Assembly (NCBI GenBank): GCA_910579745.1
Contig: CAJTVH010000009.1
Coordinates: 16,470-80,469 of the forward strand
Length of the DNA stretch: 64,000 bases
Reading direction: 5' to 3'
DNA from: an uncultured Clostridia bacterium
GTDB lineage: Bacteria > Bacillota > Clostridia > Lachnospirales > CAG-274
Of this stretch, positions 49,407-58,442 are shown in pieces. Under the pieces are notes generated by a model that did no database searches, was not told where the DNA came from, and worked only from the letters and a program-made list of their open reading frames with translations. A program made the translations under genes and the position numbers. The number at the start of each line of letters is the position of its first letter. The stretch's first letter is position 1.

Positions 49407-50321
49407 TTATAAAATATATTTGTCAATCAAAGTAACCAAATTAGCGATTTCAGGTTTTGTAAGCTGAGCGGTAGCACCCAAAGACTCTCCTTTTTTTCTC
49501 ATCTCATCGTTAATAAGGGAAGAGAATATTATAACGGGAAGAACTCTAAACTGCTCATCATCTCTTATAAGTTTTAAAAGTCTGTGTCCGTCCATCTGAG
49601 GCATTTCAATATCGGTTACGACACAGCAAACGTGATTTTTAATATCCTCGCCTGTCTCTTTAAATTTCATAAGAGTATCCCAAGCTTCCTGACCGTTAGT
49701 ACATGGAATGAGGTTTGTGTATCCGGATTTTTCCAAGGATTCCATAATCATTCTCTCAAGCAAAGGAGAATCCTCGGCAAGCAAAATAGGCTTTGTGGAC
49801 GTCTCTCTTTCACCCAGGTTATAAATTTCCTGAATCTGAATACCTTTATCCGGAGCGATGTCTGAGAGTATTTTCTCAAAGTCAAGGATAGTAATAAGTC
49901 TGTCGTCAAAACGGGCGATGCCTGTGGCGAGACTTTCCTCACCGCCGTAAATAGTGGAATCGGGTTTCTCAATATTAGTCCATGATATACGATGGATTCC
50001 CTCCACGCTGTGAACATGAAAAGCCGTGTTGGTTTTATTGAAATTAGTAATTATAAAAATACTCCTTGATTCATTTTCGGCAGGCGAAAGCCCCATATAA
50101 GCAGGAAGATTTATAACCGTCATAATACTGTCTCTGGGTTTAAAAATTCCCTCGACAAAAGGATTGGAATTAGGCATCGGAGTAATCGCCCCGTACTGCA
50201 TTATCTCGACAACCTTGGCTACGTTTATTCCAAAATAACGGTCGCCTATGGTAAATTCCATGACTTCGAGCTCATTTGTTCCGCTTTCCAAAAGAATTTC
50301 ATTTTTTTTCATATCTTCCAT
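49407..50321 (-). CDS. cheV: CheV chemotaxis coupling protein
   Basis: A 304-residue fusion of a CheW domain (about 1-160) and a response-regulator receiver domain (about 175-304). It couples chemoreceptors to CheA and adapts by phosphorylation. CheW part: NELEVMEFTIGDRYFGINVAKVVEIMQYGAITPMPNSNPFVEGIFKPRDSIMTVINL. Receiver part: acidic pair in LLAEDSPLLERM, phospho-Asp in VVTDIEMPQMDGHRLL, conserved Ser in VIIFSSL and Lys in LTKPE. The ATG at 50321 follows GGAGGAAATAAA; an upstream in-frame start is rejected. Confidence 0.93.
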   Translation of the reverse strand: MEDMKKNEILLESGTNELEVMEFTIGDRYFGINVAKVVEIMQYGAITPMPNSNPFVEGIFKPRDSIMTVINLPAYMGLSPAENESRSIFIITNFNKTNTAFHVHSVEGIHRISWTNIEKPDSTIYGGEESLATGIARFDDRLITILDFEKILSDIAPDKGIQIQEIYNLGERETSTKPILLAEDSPLLERMIMESLEKSGYTNLIPCTNGQEAWDTLMKFKETGEDIKNHVCCVVTDIEMPQMDGHRLLKLIRDDEQFRVLPVIIFSSLINDEMRKKGESLGATAQLTKPEIANLVTLIDKYIL

Positions 50322-50549
50322 TTTATTTCCTCCTAACAAATCAAATATATACAGCCGTAAGGCCGGAATTTCCTTATTCAATAGTTATACAGCGACTATT
50401 TTTATAGAGATATTTATATTATATCATTACAAATAAGTTTTGAAAAGCAAAATTTTTTATTTTGGCATAGTTTACAAAAACTTTTTTATTTTATATGGAT
50501 ATTGACGAGGGAATATTACATTTTTTTCTTCATAAGAATTGAAAATTTA

Positions 50550-50578
50550 TTGAATTATTTTTTTAAATGTGATAAAGT
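50550..50578 (+). promoter_or_regulatory. Candidate promoter of the acetyltransferase gene
   Basis: TTGAAT at 50550-50555 and TAAAGT at 50573-50578, spacer 17, 72 bases before the ATG. The rest of the gap 50322-50649 shows only the cheV upstream region. Confidence 0.45.
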
Positions 50579-50649
50579 TAATTATAAGAAGCGATTCCCA
50601 ATAATAAATAAAAAATAGTATTCTGTATTTGAAAAGGAAGGACAGATTT

Positions 50650-51211
50650 ATGAAACATCGCGGAACTCAAAGATTGGAAACTGACAGACTGGTTTTAAGG
50701 AGATATGTGAACCGGGACGCCGAAGCGATGTATAAAAATTGGGCGTCAGATAAAGAAGTCACAAAATTTTTGACATGGCCGACCCATTCAAGTCAAGAAA
50801 TAAGCGAGGGCGTAATGGAAGATTGGGTAAATCAATATTCCAGCCAAAGCTATTATCATTGGGCTATCGTATTGAAAGACATTGAAAGACAATGGGGACG
50901 AGCCGATTGGCGACATTGCCGTAGTAGGTATGAAAGAAAAAATTTCAATGGCGCATATTGGGTATTGTATTGGAAGAACATGGCGGCATAAAGGAATTAC
51001 ATCAGAAGCGCTGAAGACTGTTATGGATTTTCTTTTTGACGCGGTAGATGTAAAGCGAGTTGAAGCAAGACATGACCCAAGAAACCCAAATTCGGGTAAG
51101 GTAATGAAAAAATGCGGGATGAGATATGAGGGAACCTTACGGGATTCTGACTGGAATAATCAAGGAATTTGTGACGCTTGTTATTACGCGCTGTTAAAAT
51201 CAGAACGCTGA
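50650..51211 (+). pseudogene. GNAT acetyltransferase broken by a 10-bp duplication
   Basis: The first part (to about 50880) encodes MKHRGTQRLETDRLVLRRYVNRDAEAMYKNWASDKEVTKFLTWP, the start of a RimJ/RimL-type N-acetyltransferase. The second part, in another frame from about 50882, encodes KDNGDEPIGDIAVVGMKEKISMAHIGYCIGRTWRHKGITSEALK with the acetyl-CoA loop and the usual NPNSGKVMKKCGMRYEG end. The junction holds ATTGAAAGAC twice in a row (50871-50880, 50881-50890). Deleting one copy joins the two frames into a full enzyme of about 183 residues. As it stands it is inactive or phase-off. Codon use (more CTG, CAA, GGC) looks slightly unlike the neighbours. Confidence 0.85.
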
Positions 51212-51447
51212 TACTAATCTCTTGTATATATTATATTTATTTTTTTTAATGGGATTTAGTATAATCCCAAAAGGGTTTACGCTGATATATGAGAAAACAG
51301 GCGAGAATAATAAAAACTTTTAAAATACAGGATTTTTACCCGTTTTTATAAATGCCGGCGAGAAATTATAAGACGATTTTCGTTTATTATCGGCTCGCTA
51401 TAGATTATTGAACGGTCTTTTAATGAAACATATTCGGAGGTTAAATT

Positions 51448-53274
51448 ATGTGTGGTTTCTGCGGATTCACCGGAAGTATACAGGACAGAGAAAATATAAT
51501 AAAAAAAATGATGAGTAAAATAATTCACAGAGGCCCTGACAGCGAAGGGGTTCATACTGATGAGAAAATAACGATGGGTTTTCGCCGATTAAGTATAATA
51601 GGTCTTTCAGACGGCTCACAGCCTATGTATAACGAGGACGGCTCTCTTGTGCTTGTTTTTAACGGCGAGATATATAACTACAAGGATTTGAGAGAGGAGC
51701 TTATTAAAAAGGGGCATATTTTTAAAACCCACGCCGATACGGAGGTATTGGTTCATCTGTATGAGGAGAAAGGGAGGGATATGCTTGAGGATATTAGAGG
51801 AATGTTCGCTTTCGCTATATATGATAAAAAAGACGACAGTCTTTTCGCCGCGAGAGATTTTTTTGGTATAAAGCCTTTTTATTACGCCAATATAGACGGC
51901 AATATGCTTTTTGGCTCAGAGATAAAAAGCTTTCTTGAGTATACAGAGTTTAAAAAAGAAGTAAATCCCATCGCTCTTGAGAATTATCTCACTTTCCAGT
52001 ATTCTGTGCTTGAGGAGACTTTTTTTAAAGGTGTGTATAAACTTATGCCGGGTCATTTTTTAACTTTTAAAAAAGGTGAGATAAAGACAGAGAGATATTT
52101 TAATCCCATGTTTTTGGACGGGGATTATGACAAGAGCCTTCATAACGTTGTCACGGAGGTTGACGATGTTTTACAGGATTCTGTTTTAGCCCATAAGGTA
52201 AGCGATGTAGAGGTTGGCTCGTTTTTATCAAGCGGGGTTGACTCAAGCTATGTAGCCGCCTCTTTTAAAGGGGATAAAACTTTTACTGTGGGATTTGACT
52301 ATGACAAATATAACGAAATCGGATACGCCGAGAAACTCTCCAAAGAAATCGGCGTTGATAACCGAAATAAGACGATAACCACCGAGGAATACTGGAACGC
52401 TCTTTCCAAAGTTCAATATCATATGGACGAGCCTTTAGCCGACCCGTCGGCGGTCGCTCTTTATTTTGTAAGCTCTCTCGCGTCAAAATACGTGAAAGTG
52501 GCGTTATCTGGAGAGGGCGCGGACGAGTTTTTCGGAGGATACAATATTTATAGGGAGCCTATGGATTTATCGTTAATAATGTGCTTGCCTAAATTTATAA
52601 GAAAATTTTTTGCCGCGTGTGTAAAACTTATACCATTCTCATTTAAAGGCAAGAACTTTTTTATACGGGCGTCTAAAGATGTTGAGGAAAGGTTTATCGG
52701 AAACGCCTATATGTTTACGAAAGAAGAGCGGGAGGAGATTTTAAAAAGCCCGTCGGGGAAATATGACCCAAGGGAGCTTACAAAACCTTTTTACGAATCT
52801 GTTAAAGATAAAGACGACATAACGAAGATGCAGTTTATAGATATGAATTTTTGGCTTGTGGGAGACATACTTTTAAAGGCGGACAAAATGAGTATGGCGA
52901 ACTCTTTAGAGGTTAGAGTACCTTTTCTCGACAAGGAGGTTTTTAAAGTAGCCTCAAATATACGCTCAGATTTTAGGGTGAACAGGGTTTCCACTAAATA
53001 CGCTTTTCGGTTAGCGGCTAAAGACAGGCTTCCGGAAATGGTGGCGAACAAGAAAAAGTTAGGTTTTCCTGTTCCCATAAGAATATGGCTTAAAGAAGAT
53101 AAATATTATAATATTGTGAAAAAAGCGTTTACCTCAAAAACAGCGGAAAAGTATTTTAATATTGATAAGATTGTCGGCTTTCTCGACAGGCATAAAAATG
53201 GAAAAGGCGATTTTAGCCGTAAAATATGGACTATTTATATGTTTTTGGTATGGCATAAAGAATACTTTGAGTGA
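51448..53274 (+). CDS. asnB: Asparagine synthase (glutamine-hydrolysing)
   Basis: A 608-residue two-domain enzyme that makes asparagine from aspartate, glutamine and ATP. The N-terminal glutaminase has Cys2 (MCGFCGFTG), RGPDSEG, NGEIYNY and DTEVLVHLYEE. The synthetase domain begins about 205 with the PP-loop FLSSGVDSSYVAASF near 261-267, LSGEGADEFFGGY, MSMANSLEVRVPFLDKEVF and KKKLGFPVP. Complete and of normal size. TCGGAGG precedes the ATG. No T-box or asparagine regulator is seen upstream. Confidence 0.97.
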   Translation: MCGFCGFTGSIQDRENIIKKMMSKIIHRGPDSEGVHTDEKITMGFRRLSIIGLSDGSQPMYNEDGSLVLVFNGEIYNYKDLREELIKKGHIFKTHADTEVLVHLYEEKGRDMLEDIRGMFAFAIYDKKDDSLFAARDFFGIKPFYYANIDGNMLFGSEIKSFLEYTEFKKEVNPIALENYLTFQYSVLEETFFKGVYKLMPGHFLTFKKGEIKTERYFNPMFLDGDYDKSLHNVVTEVDDVLQDSVLAHKVSDVEVGSFLSSGVDSSYVAASFKGDKTFTVGFDYDKYNEIGYAEKLSKEIGVDNRNKTITTEEYWNALSKVQYHMDEPLADPSAVALYFVSSLASKYVKVALSGEGADEFFGGYNIYREPMDLSLIMCLPKFIRKFFAACVKLIPFSFKGKNFFIRASKDVEERFIGNAYMFTKEEREEILKSPSGKYDPRELTKPFYESVKDKDDITKMQFIDMNFWLVGDILLKADKMSMANSLEVRVPFLDKEVFKVASNIRSDFRVNRVSTKYAFRLAAKDRLPEMVANKKKLGFPVPIRIWLKEDKYYNIVKKAFTSKTAEKYFNIDKIVGFLDRHKNGKGDFSRKIWTIYMFLVWHKEYFE

Positions 53275-53322
53275 TAGTGTTAAAACCGCCATAAAAATTT
53301 TATAATTTCGGAGGGAAGATAA

Positions 53323-53736
53323 ATGAGCGATTGTATTTTTTGTAAAATAGCGGCGGGAGAAATTCCGTCAAACACAGTGTATGAGAACGAGAATTTAAGA
53401 GTCATTCTTGACATATCGCCGGCGAATCCGGGGCATTGCTTAGTTTTGCCGAAAAGTCACGCGGGGAATATATTTGAGATAGAGGAAAATCTTTTAAAAG
53501 AGGCTTTTGCCGCCGCTAAGAAAACGGCTTCGGCGCTAAAGCTCTCAGGTCTAGCCGACGGGGTGAACATTTTGCAGAATAACGGGGAGATTGCCGGTCA
53601 GACGGTGAATCATTTTCATATACATGTTATTCCAAGGAAAGAAGGGGACAAAGTTACTCTAAAACACGAGGGCGTCAAGTTAAGTTCCGAGGAAATGGAC
53701 CATGTGGGAGAGGCAGTAAAAAAGGCGTTAAATTAA
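53323..53736 (+). CDS. HIT family nucleotide hydrolase
   Basis: A 137-residue Hint-like protein. It begins DCIFCKIAAGEIPSNTVYENENLRVILDISPANPGHCLVLPKSHA. The catalytic triad of histidines is in HFHIHVIPR, and NNGEIAGQTVNHFHIH is the family signature. Such enzymes hydrolyse AMP-lysine or similar nucleotide adducts. CGGAGGG before the ATG. 48 bases after asnB; could share its transcript. Confidence 0.95.
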   Translation: MSDCIFCKIAAGEIPSNTVYENENLRVILDISPANPGHCLVLPKSHAGNIFEIEENLLKEAFAAAKKTASALKLSGLADGVNILQNNGEIAGQTVNHFHIHVIPRKEGDKVTLKHEGVKLSSEEMDHVGEAVKKALN

Positions 53737-53752
53737 ATGGGAGGTGCCCGCC

Positions 53753-54304
53753 ATGAACGATGTAGTTATATATTTGATACTTGCCCTTGTTATATCGCCT
53801 GTTTCTGTTATGGCTTTGTGTTTTGTGGGAAAACTCATAAAGCTTAAAAGGGAATATACTGAGTTAATTATACCTATAATCGGCTCTCTTATATTCTTGC
53901 TTATTTTTCAGATAGGGCTGACATCATTGGTGGAAAAATATAATCTCGGCGCGTTTTTGAATTTAATTGGGGACATTATTGTTTCGATTTTAATATCTCA
54001 GGGGCTTTACGTATTATGCCGTAAATTTGGAAATAAATCCGCCGCCGCTAAAAAGCACTGGATTTTTATAGGGGTATTTTTTTTCCTTACAATATTGTGC
54101 GCGGCGGTCTCGATAGTGATTTCACAGGTTATGCCTATAAATAAGGCGGGGGAACTTTTAAAAGATTTTATAATCAGCGACGCTTATTTAATCCCTAATG
54201 TATCTGTCGTGTTCCTATTAGTATTTATACTTATGGCGTTTAATATGGTTTTGTATAAGCTTACAAAAGAGATAAGTTTCGCGATAAGAAGAAAAAGAGG
54301 CTGA
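53753..54304 (+). CDS. Five-span membrane protein of unknown function
   Basis: A 183-residue protein with hydrophobic segments at about 5-25, 39-60, 67-90, 101-122 and 138-160, and a basic C-terminus (IRRKRG). No family recognised. GGGAGGTG at 53739-53746 supports the ATG at 53753, 16 bases after the HIT gene, so it is likely co-transcribed with it. A terminator lies at 54.45 kb. Confidence 0.75.
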   Translation: MNDVVIYLILALVISPVSVMALCFVGKLIKLKREYTELIIPIIGSLIFLLIFQIGLTSLVEKYNLGAFLNLIGDIIVSILISQGLYVLCRKFGNKSAAAKKHWIFIGVFFFLTILCAAVSIVISQVMPINKAGELLKDFIISDAYLIPNVSVVFLLVFILMAFNMVLYKLTKEISFAIRRKRG

Positions 54305-54355
54305 AAATCAGAAGATTCATAAGCAAATAGAAATTATAATCAATAAGCTTGAGGA

Positions 54356-54431
54356 TATAGTCAACAAACTTAAAAACAAACAAGTTTGCCGGATAGAAAT
54401 TATTTTGTTACTTTTCAAGTTTGCTGACATA
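54356..54431. repeat. Family C short element
   Basis: TATAGTCAACAAACTTAAAAACAAACAAG at the left and CAAGTTTGCTGACATATA at the right are the terminal repeats; the 76-bp copy lacks most of the interior. Confidence 0.6.
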
Positions 54432-54450
54432 TACATGGCGATTAAGTTTT

Positions 54451-54485
54451 AAGAGTATGGATGAGGTATTCCATACTCTTTTTTT
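54451..54485 (+). terminator. Terminator after the membrane-protein gene
   Basis: AAGAGTATGG (54451-54460) pairs with CCATACTCTT (54471-54480), then seven Ts in a row including the stem end. Confidence 0.85.
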
Positions 54486-54569
54486 GTTTTTATGTTTTTT
54501 ATCAAGTATAAAAAAAGATTAGTATTAACGTAATACGATAGTTTCTGAATAAGTCTATTATTCGGTTTT

Positions 54570-56882
54570 TTATTTCCACCATGGGGGGAACATCTCCCTG
54601 TATTTATATTCCCCGAAACGGCTGTCTATTAACATAATATATCCCGTGTCGGTTTCGGCGCGGATTACTCTTCCCGCCGCCTGCATAACTTTATTAAAAC
54701 CCGGATAAGTATAAGCGTAGTCAAAGCCATTTATATTTTTTTTGTTATAATATTCTTTTATAATATTTCTTTCCGTCGTGATAAGCGGAAGCCCGACTCC
54801 AACTATAACCGCTCCGCACAGCCTGTCTCCTGTGAGGTCTATGCCCTCGGAAAATGTTCCTCCCATTACGGCGAAAGCGGCGAAAGTTTTTTCAGGCTTG
54901 TCCGTAAAGTTTTCTAAAAACTCATCTTTTTCGTCTTCGGTTAGATTTCTTGGCTGTACGGTTATATTTATGTTGAATTTTTTAACAAATATTTCGGCGA
55001 CTTTTTCCATATACTCATAAGAGGGGAAAAAGACGAAGTGATTTCCGATTTTTTTATTTAAAGCGAGGGCTATTTTATCACATATAATAGGGATATTCTC
55101 ATAACGGTCTTTATACTTAGTAGAGACTGAGGAGTCTATAATAACCTCAAGATTTTCTTTTTTGAATGGAGAGGGTATCGCTATGCTGTTATCCACGGTT
55201 TTTCCTCCCAATATATCTAAAAAGTATTTTAAAGGGGTGAGGGTGGCGGAAAAGAAAATGGAGCTTATGAATTTTTCCTCCTGTTCCGAAAGAAGCTTTG
55301 ATGGATTTATACACATAAGTTTTATTTTAAAATCGCCGTTGTCATAAAAAGAGAGAACAGCGTAATCAGGTGAGAAAAGCTCAGAGATTCTTATAAAATC
55401 AGCCACTTTAAAATATAAGTTCAGAACACATTCATGGCATTTCTCATTTTCATTTTTTGAAAGCCATTTATCACATTTCGCTTGTACCTCAGATAGTATA
55501 AAAATAAGATTCTCGGGATAATTTTTCTCTATAAGCGCTTTTTCTTCCCCGACAGTTATTTTTATGGAATCGATATGCCTTTTAAGTTTTGAGAACGCGT
55601 TATATACAGGTGTTTTTTTGTCAGTCAATTTTTTTATTATGTCGGTTACTTCAGCTCTTGATATTTCTGCCGAGAACATTTCCCTCGCCCTGTCTGAAAG
55701 GTTATGCGCCTCGTCCGCTAGTACTATATATTTTCCTTTTTTACCCTCGCCAAAAAATCGTTTAAGCTGTATTTTAGGGTCAAAAACGTTGTTATAGTCG
55801 CATATTATAAAATCGGAGAAAAGCGCGGCGTCAAGGGCGAGCTCAAAGGGACATACAGTGAAAATCTCAGCGTATTTTACAAAAGTCTCTTTTGTCATCA
55901 ATTCCTCTTTTGTGATTAACTCAAAAAGAGCGTTATTCACACGGTCAAAATGCCCTTTGGCGTACAGGCATTTTTCGGGAGTACATATTTTTTCATCACT
56001 GAGACATATTTTTTCTTTCGCGGTTAAACAGGCGCATTTTATAAATAAACCGTTTTTACGTGTTTTTTCTATTATGTCCATGGCGTTTTGTCTTGTAATG
56101 GTTTTCGCTGTGGTATAGAATATTTTAACGTCTTCAAGTTTTTCTTTTCCTACGAATTTAAGGGCGGGAAATATTGTCGAGACGGTTTTTCCTGTTCCTG
56201 TGGGTGCTTGAGCGAAAAGTTTTTTTCCTGAAAAAATGGTTTTGTAAACAGCGACGGCGAAATCTCTCTGACCTTTTCTGAAATCAGGAAAAGGAAAAGA
56301 TAGTTTTTCTAATGTCTCGTTTCTTTTTATTATATTTGAGGAATAAAGCTTTTGCCACTTATAATATTTTTCCAATATATCGAAAAAAAACTGTTTAAGC
56401 TCATTAAATTCGCATTCAATATCGAAGGTTTTTTCCTCATAGGTCTCCAGCTGACAGTAAGTTAAATGTAATTTTATATAGGAAAAGCCCTCTGATAAGG
56501 CGTACATATATCCGTAGCATTTGGCCTGAGCGAAGTGCCAGTGGTTTATATCAACGTTTTCCTGTATATCGGCGGCGGATTTTATCTCTTCTATGTGAAG
56601 TGCCTTTTTTGTGCCGTCAATATTAAATTCTTCTACAACACCGTCTATTCTTCCATCTATCTCAAAGGTGAACTCTTTATATTCTCCCGACGCTTTGACG
56701 GGAACCTCACTTTCATAAATAAGCCCTTTAAGTTTAGCTATACGGGTATGCTTCTTTTGAAGCCTGCTGTGTATTCTTGTACCCTCCACAGCCCTTTTGG
56801 AGCTTCTGTAGCGGGAATTTATATCTCCCCGCCGGAGCACAAACTCAACAAGGTTTCTTACGGATATATTTATTGAAATCAA
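54570..56882 (-). CDS. DinG/Rad3-type DNA helicase with N-terminal PD-(D/E)XK nuclease domain
   Basis: A 770-residue protein. Residues about 30-190 form a Cas4/PD-(D/E)XK-like nuclease (GTRIHSRLQ, IDGRIDGVV, LHIEEIKSA with the E-x-K pair). The superfamily 2 Rad3 helicase follows: Walker A APTGTGKT near 226-233, cysteines of an XPD-type Fe-S cluster in CLTAKEKICLSDEKICTPEKC and CPFELA, DEAH in ADEAHNLSD near 390, IFFSATLTP, and motif VI QAAGRVIRAETDTG. It probably works in DNA repair or R-loop/structure removal. The start is TTG at 56882 after GGCGGTGG. Confidence 0.9.
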   Translation of the reverse strand: MISINISVRNLVEFVLRRGDINSRYRSSKRAVEGTRIHSRLQKKHTRIAKLKGLIYESEVPVKASGEYKEFTFEIDGRIDGVVEEFNIDGTKKALHIEEIKSAADIQENVDINHWHFAQAKCYGYMYALSEGFSYIKLHLTYCQLETYEEKTFDIECEFNELKQFFFDILEKYYKWQKLYSSNIIKRNETLEKLSFPFPDFRKGQRDFAVAVYKTIFSGKKLFAQAPTGTGKTVSTIFPALKFVGKEKLEDVKIFYTTAKTITRQNAMDIIEKTRKNGLFIKCACLTAKEKICLSDEKICTPEKCLYAKGHFDRVNNALFELITKEELMTKETFVKYAEIFTVCPFELALDAALFSDFIICDYNNVFDPKIQLKRFFGEGKKGKYIVLADEAHNLSDRAREMFSAEISRAEVTDIIKKLTDKKTPVYNAFSKLKRHIDSIKITVGEEKALIEKNYPENLIFILSEVQAKCDKWLSKNENEKCHECVLNLYFKVADFIRISELFSPDYAVLSFYDNGDFKIKLMCINPSKLLSEQEEKFISSIFFSATLTPLKYFLDILGGKTVDNSIAIPSPFKKENLEVIIDSSVSTKYKDRYENIPIICDKIALALNKKIGNHFVFFPSYEYMEKVAEIFVKKFNINITVQPRNLTEDEKDEFLENFTDKPEKTFAAFAVMGGTFSEGIDLTGDRLCGAVIVGVGLPLITTERNIIKEYYNKKNINGFDYAYTYPGFNKVMQAAGRVIRAETDTGYIMLIDSRFGEYKYREMFPPWWK

Positions 56883-56897
56883 AAAAACCACCGCCTT

Positions 56898-56992
56898 AGA
56901 ATCTGTCTGAAAATTATTAAAATATCTAAAAAGTCAGGAAAAATAACATCATTTTAAATTAAAATGATATTATTTCCCGTTGATTTTTTTAT
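56898..56992. repeat. Family F half-element cut by a family A MITE
   Basis: GAATCTGTCTGAAAATTATTAAAATATC and the inner arms CATCATTTTAAATTAAAATGAT match family F (28.2 kb). The right half is missing where the MITE begins. Confidence 0.55.
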
Positions 56993-57132
56993 GGAAACAT
57001 CGCACAATTCAAAAATAAAAATAATTTTTCAAAAAAATTGAAGTGTTAGTGTTATTTTTCTCCGAAAATGACACGATAACGGAAATTTTAAATTTGAAAA
57101 ATTAGTTTTATTTTCCTTTGTGCGGTGTTTCC
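56993..57132. mobile_element. MITE family A, copy 7
   Basis: A 140-bp copy with ends GGAAACATCGCACAATTC and TGTGCGGTGTTTCC. A few changes from copy 1. Flanks (TTAT and TAAA) do not form a clear duplication. It is the only close family A copy outside the phage-like locus. Confidence 0.8.
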
Positions 57133-57175
57133 TAAAATATTTTTTACATATACCAGAATTGCTGTAAAATATTAT

Positions 57176-58219
57176 TCAGGCTTTTCTAATAGCCGCCCGT
57201 ATAATCATAATTCCCTCGAAAAGACCAATTATTCCAAAAAACGGATATACATGTTCTATAAATGCTGAGAAACCGATTTGAGCGGCGGCGATTCCCCACA
57301 GTGTTAAAAAGATTTTTATAAAAAGCTTGCCGCCTTTTTTCTTCTCAAAATTCTGGATAAGTGAGAAGCCGTTAGCGAGGGCGGTTGTGAAAATGGCCGA
57401 AAGGAGTATTATCACATATATGTATTTTAACACTCTGTAGTTGAGAACGATATTTAAAATAGGCATCTGAGCCGAACGAATCCCATTGTATTGAGAAAAC
57501 AGGGGCAGAGACATGGATATTCCCAAAAGGCACACGCACACGCCCCCCAGTGTTCCGCCGAAAACAGACACCCTTTTGGATGAAATAAGGCTGTTTAAGG
57601 AAACGAGCACAGTTACCGCCGTTATTATATTATAAGAAACATAAATCAATGATGACGACACAAAATTTTTAGTATGTAAAAAATCGGAGAGGAGAGGCTT
57701 AAATGTTTCCGCCGCCTCGGGAGGGCATATATAAATATATATACCCGTGAATATACCGCCTATAACAAGTATAGGGGCGAGCAGAGTATTTATGTCAACA
57801 AAGCCGTCGAGCTGAAATAAAAAGGTTATAAAACACAAAAGGCTCAATATTATCTCACCTTTTAAACGGCTTATTTTAAAAACGGTGTGGCTCATTTCCC
57901 CTCCCGCTGAAATCATAGCCGAGAAAAGCACAAGAAGAAAAGCGCATACGAGCCATTCAGATAAAACACCGAGCCTGCCGCCGAAGATATATACGGAAAA
58001 ATCGTGATAATTTGTTATTTTCTGTTCATACACGATTTTTAACACGCAAAATCCTATTAAAGAAAAAAACACGCCGGAAAGAAGCATTCCGAATACGCCA
58101 GGCATACCGTGGCACACAAAAAAGCTGACAAGTTCTTTTCCTGAGGCGAAGCCGGCGCCTAGAACGGTTCCCGTATAGACGGCGGCTGTTTTAAATATAT
58201 TTTTTGTCTCAAGAGTCAT
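57176..58219 (-). CDS. YkvI family membrane transporter-like protein
   Basis: A 347-residue protein with about ten membrane spans. FKTAAVYTGTVLGAGFASGKELVSFF at the start carries the glycine-rich unwound span of the APC/LeuT fold. CAFLLVLFSAMISAGGEM and YNIITAVTVLVSLNSLI are typical of YkvI proteins. Substrate is unknown. A clear AAGGAG is seen upstream. Stand-alone gene. Confidence 0.85.
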   Translation of the reverse strand: MTLETKNIFKTAAVYTGTVLGAGFASGKELVSFFVCHGMPGVFGMLLSGVFFSLIGFCVLKIVYEQKITNYHDFSVYIFGGRLGVLSEWLVCAFLLVLFSAMISAGGEMSHTVFKISRLKGEIILSLLCFITFLFQLDGFVDINTLLAPILVIGGIFTGIYIYICPPEAAETFKPLLSDFLHTKNFVSSSLIYVSYNIITAVTVLVSLNSLISSKRVSVFGGTLGGVCVCLLGISMSLPLFSQYNGIRSAQMPILNIVLNYRVLKYIYVIILLSAIFTTALANGFSLIQNFEKKKGGKLFIKIFLTLWGIAAAQIGFSAFIEHVYPFFGIIGLFEGIMIIRAAIRKA

Positions 58220-58401
58220 GAGATAAATCTCCTTTTTATAAAATCATAAGAAGTTTAAGACCGACAAGCTTTGGTCTATTTCTTATAATAATATATGAGA
58301 GGAAAAAGGGTGAGAGAACTCATTTTTTGTAAAGTATAATATTAATAGGCTGACATAATATCAATCTGGCGGCGCGCCAGCTGGAATTTTTATTTTGGAG
58401 A

Positions 58402-58439
58402 AAAGGGGGTGTGAAAAATTTATTTTTCACACCCCCTTT
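58402..58439. terminator. Bidirectional terminator after glgA
   Basis: An 18-bp perfect stem, AAAGGGGGTGTGAAAAAT with ATTTTTCACACCCCCTTT, three bases from the glgA stop codon. Confidence 0.85.
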
Positions 58440-58442
58440 AGT

